Below, piece by piece: positions 23,624 to 35,432 of a stretch of 64,000 nucleotides of DNA. The position numbers and the translations under genes were made by a program. Origin of the DNA: Pseudopyrenochaeta lycopersici (lineage: Eukaryota > Ascomycota > Dothideomycetes > Pleosporales > Pseudopyrenochaetaceae). The notes below the pieces were generated by a model. That model ran no database searches, was not told where the DNA came from, and worked only from the letters and a program-made list of their open reading frames with translations. Numbering within the stretch: position 1 is the first letter of the stretch; every line of letters starts with the position of its first letter. The stretch is taken from contig NHZP01000047.1 of NCBI GenBank assembly GCA_003313425.1, positions 248,001 through 312,000 of the forward strand. Reading direction: 5' to 3'.

Positions 23624-26600
23624 GCTTTCTGTATGAAGGGTTCTGAACGATTGTGTTGATGGGGTTGTTGTTGAATGAAGAAAACTTTGGGATTCAAGGT
23701 GCTCGGGAGAGTTTTGTTGCGTGAGTTTAGAGACATACTCGTGATTGGCGGATAAATCGTGAGGTAGTTCTTGGGGCTCCGCTTGTGCTTGGCCACGCCT
23801 AACAAGGCATGACTTCGGTATGATTTCGATAGGAGCGAAGTAGTATACGTATATGGAAGTGAGGAGAGAAGAATTCAAGAGGAGATGTTCATCTCAGCAG
23901 ATTGGTGCGGAAGGGCCGGGTGAGTTCCTCTCTCCTAATCACATGAAATCGACCGAGCAATGCAACAACAGCATATGTTTCCAGCCTTGAAATAATCCAG
24001 TGCACTTGACAAGACACCAAGTTTTGGCATCGAAGCACGATGCTTGGGACGCGACTGCAACGCAAACACCAACAAAGGCCAGGAGTTTGCTTGAAAATGA
24101 AGATTAACCCACCGGTTGGGATCATCGAGCATCCCTTACGCGCTGCCCAGGTATGATTTTCACGTTGGAATCATTCGTTTCTCCTAGAATCAGATTTGCA
24201 GCGGTGCTCACCCACTGTGTGAAACAGTGTTAGTGCTCTTTGCTCTCCTACAGCAAAGGATTTTGCGCTCGGCCCAAGGCCTGCCCCTTCCCCTTCCTCG
24301 CGACCCGAAGGCGCGCCCAGATATGATTCTTTGTAGGGCCACCGTCTGCGAACGCTGTAGGCCTTTCAAAGACAATCGTCGTCGCGTTGTTGAGGCAGTA
24401 CCTGCACCAGGATTTCAATCCATGTCTGGCAGAAAAACCATTTCTCATTCGACGCCTGAACATCCATATCTTTAAGACGAAACAAATCTGAGAGCGGCGC
24501 AGTATTTTCTCGCGTGATGTTGAAAGAGGGTGCTATTTCGGGATAGGGCTGGAGCGGTTCGTGATGGGATGGCCCCCAATTGGGCTTCATCTCCACCAAT
24601 ATTGTGGTTCACGATAAATGCGAGAACACGTTCATGGAGCACGCCATCTCAAAGATGGCTGCGTGTCCGACTTCGTGTCCTTCATTTAATTTTTTCAGCT
24701 ACGACGTCACCGTTCGGAGAGCACCAGACAGGTGAACGGTGGCTGAACCATTGTCGCTGCTCAGCCTGTGCTGCGCCTCACCCTTCCGGCGCGAAACCAA
24801 ACCCCCAATACTGCAAATGGTCAATTTGCCATTGGCCAATCCTATCTCTTGTTTCTGCCAGAGTGCGAAACAGGCGCTGCCCTGTAAATAGTACAGCGAG
24901 AACCTTTCTGTGTCCGGTTAATGCATCCAGGAGCTTTGTCGCGACTGGTGATGGGGTTGGGTTGCTGTAGCGCTGGTCCTAGTTAGCGAGTCTGCTACGC
25001 AAGCAGTGGCACCGGAGCCGCTCTAAACAGTAGGAGCCATCGGGTTTGGCATGTATAGGCGGTTAATGATTGACGATAGGAAGTCGAACGAGAGAGGACG
25101 GATCCTGGTTGAGCGACGCGTTAGCTTCGGCAGCAGTGCTGCTCCGAAGCGCTAGTCGTTGGAAAGCAGCACGCGTGGGGAGCTCAATCAGCAATGCGCT
25201 GGCAGGTTGCGCAAGCAAATGAATATCAGACGAGAGCGGACATGCCCGATGATCGCCTCTATGTATCCGTTTCAAAACCCCTCGTAGTGCAGAAGGTGGG
25301 CTTCACCGGTGAGGCTGCAGTGCATTGCGTGCTGTGCCTGGTGCATGCCCAGGTATACCTGCAGATGGACCGGTGATAAAGAAGTCGGTGAAGGTCCACC
25401 GGAACATATGCACGAACGCATAATCATCCCTGCAAAGGACATCTTCGCTTGATCATGGAGAAGTTCGCCTCCACTCGGATACCGTGGACGCAGGTTGAGA
25501 AAGCGGGGTTGAAGACTGTGAATTGTGTGGAAGCTGGCATACCCACGATTCGCAAAGTGTGAGTCTGGGGCCTTCCATGCCCAACCCTACAGCGTGATAA
25601 CGGCGCACTCAAGCGACAGTTGTTACGGCGGTGCGCGATTTCGCTGAAGCGTTCCTTTGGACCATGAGTGTTGCCGTTTGTCAAATCATTTCGGTACAAA
25701 CACCACAAAAAAGCAATCATGTCGAACACGAATGAGGATCGTGGGCCGCAAATATTTCCCGCACGCCGTCTTTCCTTGGAGTTTGCCGGTACTTCTAAAC
25801 CCGAAAGTACTCGAGATCTCCACTGTTATTTCCAGCAGTGGGGATGATGGGCAAACTCGACCAGCGCATAATGAAGCGAAACAGCAGCTTTCGGGCATCG
25901 TGAGGCTTCAACCGCAGATCCTCGAAAATCACGACCCTCTGCCGACCATGGGATCCCGGCACGGCGATTTGACGTGTTCAGCGACCGAGTCCATGATGAG
26001 TTACTACCAAGATGTATTTTCTGATATTTTGTTTTCATTTTTGCACTGAAAGATTGCACTTTGATGGTCCGTATTTGCAGTGCAATTACGCAAGACTCGA
26101 ACGGCACCTTGAATATCATGAACCCTATAGCGCGTATATGAATATTTCCCATGCAGTACGAATCAAGACCTCATCCCTGCATAGTGCTGGACATGGTGCG
26201 CATGTATACGCTTGTTGTATAATGGGCTGACCGTCGCACAACACAGCAGTGGCGAATGCTCTCAGGTACTACAGCCAGGATAGTGCGTCGCTTCCTACAC
26301 CGGAATCCCTGACGCTGTTCTGTCGAGATATGCGAAATCAGCAAATGAACTGTGCAACGGTTCGCTTCCTGCTTTGCGACTGGCAACCTTTGTTTCCTTC
26401 GGCTCCGAAGGATACAGAGCCATCAACCACGTACCCCGCAGCCCTCCTCACTACGCCCTGAGGACTCATACTCGCCATTTTCCCCAAGCATGTCTTAGGG
26501 GCCACACCCTTTGCACACCCCCCTCGGGCTTCCGGTCCCTCCCGCCAGCCTCTTCACACACACCCGCCTATCGATAACACTCGTCAGGCGTCCCGCCACC

Positions 26601-27426
26601 TTCGAACCCTGACGTCTACCCATGCCCCACCATGCACCCAAGGTCTACGTCTTCAAAACCCTGAAATTACGACCAAAACCTTGGCCAGCTGATGATGATG
26701 ATGATGTCGCTCCGCCGTCAAACCATGCAGTGAGCATGTGGCGTACTGTACAAGACGACTACTTTCAGGTCCCCAGTTTAACATGGTTGTGCGCAAATGC
26801 GAACTGCGCGATTGCAGACTACGCTTTGCATGTGGCTAGGCCAAAAGGCGCTTGCTATTGAGAGGGTGTGCAACTTTTCAGTAGTTGATGGATGAAGAGG
26901 GTGGCGCGTCCTTGGACCGTCAGCCTTCGCCCTCGTATTCGGCACCGTCGATCAATATATTCCTGGCCACATGAGCGATATGGTAGCGACATGAGGGCGA
27001 TGTGGTAGCGATAATTGCTAGGGATGGACAAGCCTGCTTGCGTACTATTGGGTGTTGCACGACGGAAGGAGCCACCGTGATGCAGGCATGAGAGTCATTG
27101 TGTATGACTGTTTCAGAGGAATGCACCTCCAAGGCTTCACATAACACGATTGCGCGGAATGGAATGTGAGTGTTTGCACAGTTGTCGAGTGTGGAGCGAA
27201 AGTGGGTTTCTGTACCAAATCAGGATGTTCACCAAGTGCGAGGAAATGTTATGGGACAGCGGTATGAGGCAGTATTATCAGATTACTTCTATCATAAAAT
27301 GACACCCCAAATCAGTGCTTCCATCAGCGCCGTATCCATCATTAATTCCTGAATTCTTCGTCCTTGCCTCAACACCACGTGGGTGGAGGAAACCAACTCA
27401 ATCCCTTTGGGACCATTCTTCCCATC
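23624..27426. other. Gene-poor 3.8-kb region
   Basis: I recognise no gene here. Frames of 60-146 codons occur on both strands but lack motifs and credible splice partners. One ATG frame at 26622 (MPHHAPKVYVFKTLKL...) runs 79 codons and has a GTGAGC donor-like site and a TTTCAG acceptor-like site, but I could not build a protein I trust. A short imperfect duplication of about 24 bases (GCGATATGGTAGCG / GCGATGTGGTAGCG) lies near 26.97-27.01 kb. Confidence 0.45.
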
Positions 27427-27615
27427 CTAATTCCATTCAACTCTTGTAAGTAGCACGGCAAAGCTTATTCCTGAAAGCAAAGCATACAAGGACCAGTGAT
27501 CAAACTTGTTCATGCTGAAGTAGTACAACGGCGGTGGTAGATTGTTGCGAAGGATTTCTCCTCTCAGCAACTGCGGAAACGTCGTAACGTTTATCGTGCC
27601 TTTTGGGTGTGTCAT
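27427..27615 (-). CDS. Possible small membrane protein
   Basis: A 62-codon ATG frame (MTHPKGTINVTTFPQLLRG...) ends in one hydrophobic segment (HWSLYALLSGISFAVLLTRV) that could span a membrane. The N-terminus is polar and moderately basic. I do not recognise a family. It lies just downstream of the 245-aa hypothetical gene on the same strand, with 73 bases between them, so it may be a separate small gene, a 3' exon, or chance. Support is only its ATG, its composition and the isolated helix. Confidence 0.25.
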   Translation of the reverse strand: MTHPKGTINVTTFPQLLRGEILRNNLPPPLYYFSMNKFDHWSLYALLSGISFAVLLTRVEWN

Positions 27616-27688
27616 CGTTAGGCGTGCAGGCTTGCAGGCTTTTGTTGAGTTTTAATAGATAATGTCAAAGACTCAATCCGCTGGTCAT

Positions 27689-28426
27689 TCATCGGTAGTA
27701 GCCAGACAGCCGATGCTCACGTAGGTCGCGGGAACTTGGCTCGCGAACCTCGACAGCATAGTGTTTTGCGTTCCGTCGCTGCTTAGCCAGATCCTCCTCG
27801 TAGAGAGAGCCACGCTTCGAGTTGGCAGTGTTGCTAATCTCGGAAAGTACGCGCTTAGGCTTGGGCTGTGCTGGCCAGTCAACGATCTCGCCGGATCGTG
27901 GTCGTGATGCCTTGGTCTTGGTCTTTGGTGTCTGTTCAAGCTTGACTGAGCGGCTGCGCTGAGGAAGAGCTGGCGATGTGCGGGGGGCAACGTAGTAGCT
28001 GCGGTCCATGGAGACGAATGGTTGGCGTGACCTGTGTCGCAAGCTGCGCTCGATGGCCTTGAGGAGGCCGGCGACCTCGACGTAGCCGGCTGGGATCTCA
28101 ACACGAACGAGCTTGTTGTCTTCCTCGACAGTGGAGTATGTCTCTCCGTCGGCCTTGTTGTAGATGAAGCGAGCCACTTCTTGGGCCAGGCGGTGGCCGG
28201 CATCGCAAAGCTGTTCGCGGTTGCGGTGCACCTCAAAGGGGTTGTGGCAGTAGGCGCACTTGCGGGCGTGCATCTCGAAGTGGTAGGCCGGCCAGCTCTC
28301 AAAGGTGTTGACTGGGCGTGACACAGAGACGACGGGATCCTTGGGGAAGCCAACCACTCGCTCCTTCTTGGAGGTGGAAGGCTTGGAGTGGATGACAGTC
28401 GGCATGTTGGCGCGGATGGAAGGCAT
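27689..28426 (-). CDS. Conserved hypothetical protein with CxxC motif
   Basis: Intronless, 245 aa from the ATG at 28426. The function is not recognised. Residues about 45-135 look folded: WPAYHFEMHARKCAYCHNPF carries a C-x2-C pair, a second Cys-His follows (LCDAGHRLAQEVARF), then a short basic β-rich part (LVRVEIPAGYVEV) and a helix. The two Cys/His pairs could bind one zinc. The second half is disordered, basic and Ser/Pro-rich (RSRSVKLEQTPKTKTKASRP), which would suit a nuclear or scaffold role, but this is inference. I have a general impression of similar hypothetical proteins in other filamentous ascomycetes; that needs a search. Two other frames overlap it, and this one is chosen for composition and clean ATG. 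Confidence 0.75.
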   Translation of the reverse strand: MPSIRANMPTVIHSKPSTSKKERVVGFPKDPVVSVSRPVNTFESWPAYHFEMHARKCAYCHNPFEVHRNREQLCDAGHRLAQEVARFIYNKADGETYSTVEEDNKLVRVEIPAGYVEVAGLLKAIERSLRHRSRQPFVSMDRSYYVAPRTSPALPQRSRSVKLEQTPKTKTKASRPRSGEIVDWPAQPKPKRVLSEISNTANSKRGSLYEEDLAKQRRNAKHYAVEVREPSSRDLREHRLSGYYR

Positions 28427-31400
28427 TCTGGTGGTGTATGGGGAGTTTTTCAGAATGGACCTGGGTCGGGAAGCCGTTGTGACGTTATTGCCAAGTTGGT
28501 ATGGAATGGTAGCGATGAAGCCACTCCCCCGATGAGAGTGACTTTAACGTATGCGTGTTGAGTTCTCGTGCCGTGACGAGAGGAGAGAGCAACAGGTAAG
28601 TTGATGAGTGATGGTTTGGGTTGGCGTTGGACAGTCGAATTGGAATAGCCATGGGAGAGGGTGCCATGGAATATATGTATGCTCGATATGGAGGCCGCAA
28701 GGAGCCAGGGTGTGGGTGGATGCCTGAGCTAATGCTGGGAGTGCAGGGGTCTGCGCCCATCAGCAGGGCTTCTTGGGCAGGGGGGTGTTGAAAGTGCAAC
28801 TAGCGAGGGCGGTCAACCCCCCCTCCCCATGACGAAAGGACGGTACCGCGCTAGAAACATGTTTGACATGGTGCGAAGTCAGAAGGCCGTCAACGGTCGT
28901 CGCCAGCGGACACTATTATTGGCGACAAGGCTTCTTGCGCGCGGGCTCTGATACCTCGCAGCATTGCTGTCTCAGTCTCAAGAGTGCGCCAGCAACCGCC
29001 GGCCTCGAGGCCGCTTGTCTCCTGAGCGCGGCTGCAAACATGTTCGGCCATGAAGAACAAGAAGCTCCGTCGCGCGCCAGGACAGGTCAGTTGCCTTGTG
29101 CGCGCCTTCGTGATTCGACCTTTTCTCGCAAGCCGGCGGGTGGTTCGCAGGCGTCGAGTGGTGTTGGCGTCGTTGCTGCCTGCGCCGCGTGCTGCTTGCC
29201 TTGGAGCCATAAGCCACCAGCCACTCCATCCTCGGCCTAGCGTCTCTTGCTCCCCCACTTTCCACAGTGCTCAATTGCGCAGCACCGTCAAATCTCACCG
29301 CTACACAAGCTTGCGCATAGCCACAGCTTGCCGGCACCCATGGCATCACAAAGTGGCTTTGGATTGTGCAGAAATCCATCGCAATGCAAGTCACTCGATG
29401 CCAATTGCACTCGTCCGTCGCCGTTGCAGAGGTGGCCCGCAAGTGCAGCATAGACACTGCTATCCACCTACACCGGCCCCAGCGCCCCTCGTGCGCCCTT
29501 CTTGCGCACCAGTTGTGGACACTCTGGCTGCGCGCCTTTCTGAAGACTCATCGTCACCACCCTGTTTCTCGGGCGAGCCTGTCCGTCGCTCGAGCCTGGC
29601 CCGCCCGCTGCAGACGCCATGCATGCCATCGCTTGACTCACCTTATATGGCCTTTCTTCTCTGGTCTGACCGGATTTCAGAGCCCTGCCATTCGTCCATT
29701 CTGGCTGCAAAGCAATCACCCCTCACTATCCGCGCATTTGGCAGAGTAGTTCGCGCACCCTGCCGAGCTGAACGCGGCACTTAGAAGGCAGGAAGAGGCA
29801 GCGGGTACTCGCGCCATAGTGCCTTGACGAGCTTCATACCCATCTTGGCTCTTCGATTGCGTTGCGTGAACCCCAATCTGTCCCTCCCAGTCCGCTTCCT
29901 TCCACGGTGAATTGATTCAGCCAACGGTGAGTCAACATAGCTGCCTGCAACCGGTATGCAGATAGTACACAGTATACCTCTTAATACCCATGTGACTTCT
30001 CTCTAACTCAGACAATCGGCCCGCCCCGCATGTCGGACAAGAAGGTTCAGACTCTCGGTTGCTCTTGCACTGAATCTAGGTTCTCCAAGAGCAGCTGTTC
30101 GTCTGTCATGAGCCTTGGCAGCGAAGTCCATCGCTACTAGCGCGGCTCTGTAGACGTCACCTACGCTCTAACAGCGCGAACCAGCGGATCGCCGGAAAGC
30201 ATTTCACCGGGGGCCACATGCGGCTAGCGAGATAAGTGAAATCTCCGTCGTTGCTCGAGCTTTCCCAAGACCACTACCTGCCCTACGGATTGCCCTTTCC
30301 AAGCCTTGGATGCCTCCCACCTGACAACCTTCTACATCCGGGATCCGTACTGAAGCCACAATGTGGCAAAAGCAAGACTACTACACTTGTACTCATCGCC
30401 CCCAAGGACTTACGTCGTCTCGCTACCGAGATGTCGTACGTAATCCTCTTCGCGGACAGGTGTCTCAGTTGCCTTATGCCAGGCATATTTGGAGCTACCA
30501 TGCCGAAAACAAACCCCTCAATCATGACAGATCTAGCTCGGATTGTTTCCCGTTCATGTGGTCCGCTGACGATATTGTAGATCCGCTATTGTCGAACTAT
30601 AGGATTGTCCTATCGCAGCTGCGGAATACTTAGGCAACGGTTGTTAGGGACTTATCAACTAGGGACACTTTCGTTTCCAATACTTGGCGAGGCCACTTCC
30701 TCGGGTTTTCCAGGCTACCTGCTCCTCTGCTGATTCATCGTCACAGTTTCAGTTAACTAACGTTGGTAGTAGCATGTGACTCAACAATATTTGAACGCTG
30801 CGGCAGCATTTTGCCCTCATTATTAAAAACACATCACAATTAAGCGATTCTGTCCAACCCATTCTAGCACATTTTCAGCGTCGACCGCGTAATGACCCTT
30901 CCTTGCCAGGAGTAGTGCAATAGCAAAAGACTATCCCTCAGGGCGAGGGCTGACACTGATCGCCAAGGAGCACTGAGATAATTTATTCAGCCAAGTAGAC
31001 AACGATGGGTTTCGTTCTAGGATATCGGTTGTTGGGTCAATGTTGAGAGCGTTTAGGTGGCATTGCTTAGATACTTCTGTCGCCTTCTCTAGTCCTGCTC
31101 AGACCGTCTTGCAACGCACGGTGGGGCATAGGCCGATAGCGCACAATTCAGTATTGCTCTTGCCATACTGAGTGACAGCATGGTGGCGAACAGGCCCTGC
31201 TTATAGCACTCACCGGAATCTTGAGGCTTTCGTCAGCGCAGGGCTGCTGCTGAGAACAAATATTACTTCATTCTCAGCTGAAAACATAACCCACAACCAG
31301 ACTGAGCCCTAACCGGAGCCTATTCCAATATCACCGAGCTTCCATATTGCCACAGCCTGTTGTCAGCACATCTTCCAATAATTCCTAATATGGCCTGCGG

Positions 31401-31985
31401 CAAAGTCCTTCATTGAAATTCAAAGCAGGAACAAGCGAAGAATGTTATGTTTCTTCCTAATCCGGTGCTTATCCACACATTTGAAGTTTACACGCGGTTG
31501 TCAGCCGCCTACCCCACAGTTGTTGTAGTCTCACCGTTTCCGTTCATAGTTGCATCATGGTGCTTGCTTTTCAAACTCAATGGCTGTTGGACCTGCAGCA
31601 TTCGGGGCTTTTCGAATCAAATCTCCGATCGTTTGCGCACGACGTCGCTGCATTTCTACACCACTGTAGTTGAAAAACTCTACAAGAACAGCGGTACATC
31701 ATTGATATAAATATCTTCAACTTTTGCTCACGACATCTAATCTGCCTGGACGATGCGATCGAACCCAAAGCTGAGACACATGATCGCGCGGTCAGCATTA
31801 GCCTGTGCCTGGGCTGGCGTGCGGTCTGTGCTCTACACCTCACACCGCTTTTCAGGAAGCTTTGCTGAGACCTGCATTGCACATTTTTCCTTCAAATACC
31901 TCCTTTCCTTTCTCTAACTTCTCTCTCAACTACCTACAAGTTCGAAAGGGTTGACGATATTGGTTGCAAGAAATCTGAAGAGGAA
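28427..31985. other. Gene-poor 3.6-kb region
   Basis: There is no recognisable protein gene. A long plus-strand frame at 29.05-29.78 kb is Arg/Pro/Cys-rich, lacks any motif, and overlaps open frames on the other strand, so it looks like a GC-composition artefact. A possible spliced leader with a short ORF lies at 29.9-30.1 kb and is listed separately. From 30.6 to 31.9 kb I see nothing. Confidence 0.45.
30030..30140 (+). other. Short ORF behind a probable leader intron
   Basis: A 36-codon ATG frame starts MSDKKVQTLGCSCTESRF and ends HRY. Directly before it are good intron signals: donor GTGAGT at 29927, and a pyrimidine-rich branch and acceptor CTCTCTAACTCAG ending at 30011, giving an 85-nt intron. 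This suggests a real transcript, either with a small peptide or non-coding. No family is recognised, and the peptide is too short to judge by composition. Confidence 0.25.
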
Positions 31986-32691
31986 ATGCCACCCCGAAGC
32001 GTTTGCTTGAATGTGTTCACGAGCAGTCTTGGCGAATCCACGGCGGTGAGAGATGATGGGAGTTTGAACAATGGGATTCCAAGAGGAATGGAGAGAAGAG
32101 ATAGTGCACAGAGTGGTATGTTGCTCTCCAGCGCCTTTCAATCCTCACTTCGCAGCACAATTTAACATGGGATCAAGGCATCGCGCGGAGGTCCTCTTCA
32201 AGCTCTGTCACATCGGCTCCAACACCATCCTCAACATCTCCCATTCCTGCCATCAATCGGGCCGAGATTTTCAACGCGTTGCGACCCATGGCGAGCACCG
32301 AGAGCCTGAACATGGCTCTTAGTTCCAAACGTACGTTTCTCCATGTGGCTTTATGCAGGAACCCGATCGCTTCCCCGTCTCGGTGTTGGCCCACATAGCG
32401 GCTCCACTTTTCAATGCCCCTCGCTTTCTTCGCCCACAGTCTGCATCAAATTATTTGAATTAACTTATTGTTTTGAATTGTTGCTGATGCAGTTTAGCTT
32501 GCTCTACATGCTCTGGTCAGCCCGCACGACGTCGCTGCTCGCGCTGCAAGTCGGCCTATTATTGCGACAGGAATTGCCAGAAGTCAGATTGGAAGACGCA
32601 CCGTAACGCATGCGAGCCTGCTACACAAGGCTACTCTGCCCCGGTGACGCCAAATTTCTCGACACCTGCAAGCCCGACCAATGAGTCCTAA
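31986..32691 (+). CDS. MYND-type zinc-finger protein (three short exons)
   Basis: Model: exons 31986-32115, 32178-32330 and 32498-32691, with introns of 62 (GTATGT..AAG) and 167 nt (GTACGT..TTTAG), joining G|GC and C|CT, giving 158 aa. The first acceptor, CAAG at 32177, keeps the frame; CAG at 32155 does not. The N-terminal 95 residues are Ser/Thr-rich (starts MPPRSVCLNVFTSSLGES). The C-terminal exon encodes a full MYND finger: PCSTCSGQPARRRCSRC, then SAYYCDRNCQKSDWKTH and RNAC, which is the C-x2-C ... C-x2-C ... C-x3-C ... H-x3-C pattern. MYND fingers bind proline-rich peptides in regulatory complexes. No SET or other catalytic domain is present, so a protein-interaction role is inferred. 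All exons are below 60 codons, which hides the gene from simple ORF scans. Confidence 0.82.
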
Positions 32692-33664
32692 AGATTTTCC
32701 AATGTAGTTTATGTCGGCGCCACTTCTTCAGTTTTTCTTTTCGCCAGAATCGGCAAAAGCGGCCCAAGACTGTAGATACGGAATGGAAAGAATCCTGATG
32801 CAGGAATTTGTTACGATTAATGAACGAACCAAACCGGTATGGAAAAGGATGGGGCGTTTTTGTGGTGTATTATTGGGTCAAAATAGAAAGAGCAAAGCAT
32901 TCAATTGCCAAGAGAAATGGAACTTGTTGTTACCTTTAGAAATCATTGCGTCTTGCATAATACTGGTGCGTTCTTTCTGCTGTACCTCGTGTAGTAGTTT
33001 ACCGACTCTTTTACAGCGGGTGGAGAGCCTGTCGTAATGTCCTGCATTCACGTGCGAAGAGTTTCCCCTGTCGCTTGAAATGGCGGTCAATGTCCGACAC
33101 GTACTCGTAGCTGCCACCCAGACCGAATTGGACGTCACGACTCAAGATCGCGATCATATAAACGCCTTTCAAATAGCCTGTGGAGATTTCGACTTTTTTA
33201 AGTTTGCAAGTTCGTCTTTGCTGGCGCACAAATGTGATCATTGGCGTGCATGAGGATTTCATCACAGCAGGTCTCGTCACACCGATTGTATCGCCAGCAC
33301 ATTACTGCAGTAAAGACTGCTAAACGGCTTCCACACTGTCCTGCAGCATAATCTCTGTAAATTCTGATTAACTTTGGCAGCTTCATAACCTAAACGAATG
33401 GTTCGACGCACACAGTATGTGTCTGAATTCAGTACCAGTACAAAGTCTCCCCGGTGGCTTAGTGTCGCGTTGAACCACCGTATCGAAGGCGAACCTGGTC
33501 TCGAATGAAATGTTCCGTCTGAAACATTATACTCCATTTCTATCCCACGCCACAATTTGACACTGTCTCCGATTCCAAATACTTCTTGGCTCTGGCGACG
33601 CAGCACCAAGGGCTGTTACGATCTTTTCCCTCTATTCAGGAGCTCTCAAGATTATTTCGGCAAC
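32692..33664. other. Convergent intergenic region
   Basis: These are the 3' flanks of the plus-strand MYND gene and the minus-strand P450. Open frames here (for example 32.7-33.0 kb plus) show no motif. No gene is supported. Confidence 0.5.
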
Positions 33665-35432
33665 CTACTTATATGTCTTCCAGATCATGCCCTCGGGAAG
33701 TACCTTCCATTGAAGATCCTTGTCCAACAGGCCTTCCATGTTGCTCCACTCCGCCTTTATGCGGGCCGCTTTCCCGCTGTTCCTCGGAACAATCCTTGCT
33801 GGAAATGGTTTCGGTTGTACAAGCATGCCTTCGGTCAAGTCTTCTGCATTTGGCATTATCTCGTTACCATCTGCATCGCAGGCTGCATGAAAATCAAAAC
33901 ACCAAAGCAATCGCGCTATTGCGAGGAACAGTGAGCGCTCGGCAATGTGCATACCCTGGCACAAACGTCGACCTGCTCCGAACACGAAGTGATCTCGCCT
34001 TCTTGGATCCGCGTTGTTCGCAGCTTCCGCCGCCGTTTGATTATCGTTGGCGTATCTAGCAGGGTTAAAGCGTCCCGGCTCAGCATGTCGGTTGGGATCC
34101 ATTTGAATTGCCCAAACGTTCCACAGGATTCCTGCACCCTTTGGGATCTTGTAGCCCATGTATTCGTCATCGCGAATCACGGCGTGCGGAACACCCAGTA
34201 TGTCTGTTGGCATCCATCGCATGCTCTCTTTCACGCAACAACGAATATAGGGTAGATTTGGTGCATCATCCAATGTAGGAAAGCGGTCCCCGCACACCCG
34301 GTCAAGTTCCTCCTGTGCGGCTTTTGCAGCATCAGGAAACAAAATCATAGCTTGAACAACTACAAATAGTCAGCTCAGCGCTTTAGCAACTTCGGAATGC
34401 GTACAGCCGACAAGTGTAGCGGCTGTTGTATCAGAGCCTGCCTCCAAGAGCGAGCCGCTTAAGTAGCAAGCCAATGCATCAGAGAACTTCTCTTCATCCT
34501 GGGCACGCACGAGGTCGAGACAGAAACATGACTTGGCCGTGCCATTTTTTATGGATTTCTTCACATTCAACCAGTGGCCCATGTACAGCTCCCTTTCCTT
34601 CTGATGCAGGTCTCTTGCAAGCCTCCGCTGCGGAAGCGCAAAGTCCGGCAGTGATCTAAGAATAGGAAACAAATCCAGAAGTGCTGCCGCCTGAGTGCCA
34701 GTTATCGTAGAGAATTGTTCAAACCCCTAGTGACAGGATCAGCAGGTTGACGGATACAATGGAGCTCGCTCATACGTGGAAGAGTTGCTTTAGCTTAGGA
34801 TCATCGATACTCGTTGTGCGGAAACCAAAGATCATCTGGGTCGTCAACGAGTTTGTGTATCGCCGGATGTGATCGATAAACAGGTCTGGAGTCTCCAAGA
34901 AGCCGACCAGCATAGACTTGTTCTCCAGTTCCTGGTACGGGATGTACGTCTTTGCTACCTTAATATTCAGATTATTGTGAACAATTTTACGAAGCATGCG
35001 CCACGTCTCGCCGTATTCCTAGGACTGTTACTTATACCACATTCAGAAGTCATTAAAGTGGAAATGATTGTTATTGTAACTTACCATGAGCAGCATGCGC
35101 AAACCACCACTTACGACCCGGCCAAGATACATATCTGGACGCGACGAATAAATAGCACTTCGCTTGTCCAGAAGATCCTTTACAGCCTGGTCTGAGGAAA
35201 GCACAATCGTCACCTGTGTACCGAGCATGAGAGAGTACACTGGGCCATATTCTTCTGCCCATTTCTGGAATTGGAGATGGGGCTTCTCTTTAGGCATCAA
35301 GTGAAGGTTCCCAAGTATTGGCAGCGTTGGTGGTCCAGGAGGGTATCCTGCTGGCCTACGACCAACTTTTCTAAGCCGGTATGCAAGCAGAGCCACCAGA
35401 ACAGCAACAAAAGCGTACAGAGACAAAGCCAT
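33665..35432 (-). CDS. Cytochrome P450 (CYP2-like fungal oxygenase)
   Basis: Model: exons 35432-35085, 35018-34776, 34726-34405 and 34359-33665, with introns of 66, 49 and 45 nt, giving 535 aa. Splicing restores family motifs at each join (LMEYGETWRMLRK; TLVGFVQAMILFPDA). It has an N-terminal ER anchor (SLYAFVAVLVALLAYRL) and a proline hinge (YPPGPPTLPILGNL). Further on are the I-helix AGSDTTAATL, K-helix ESMR, PERF-like GRFNPARY, and heme loop FVFGAGRRLCQG with Cys438 as thiolate ligand. The PPGPP-LPILGNLH entrance and FGAGRRxCxG loop match the group that includes O-methylsterigmatocystin oxidoreductase and related secondary-metabolism P450s. The actual substrate is unknown. A GMC oxidoreductase follows 1.4 kb upstream on the same strand. 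Confidence 0.92.

Noticed and set aside
23624..23878. N-terminal extension of the PEBP protein.
   Set aside because: The extension begins with TTG, lacks an ATG and is low-complexity. The internal ATG at 23623 begins a normal PEBP.
27685..28353. 222-codon minus-strand frame overlapping the conserved hypothetical gene.
   Set aside because: It is a shifted frame of the 245-aa gene and reads as Thr/Pro/Ser/Arg low complexity. The other frame has an ATG, CxxC motif and ordered domain.
29050..29784. 244-codon plus-strand frame.
   Set aside because: Arg/Pro/Cys/His-rich with no motif, overlapped by long frames on both strands in a GC-rich stretch; it does not look like a real protein.
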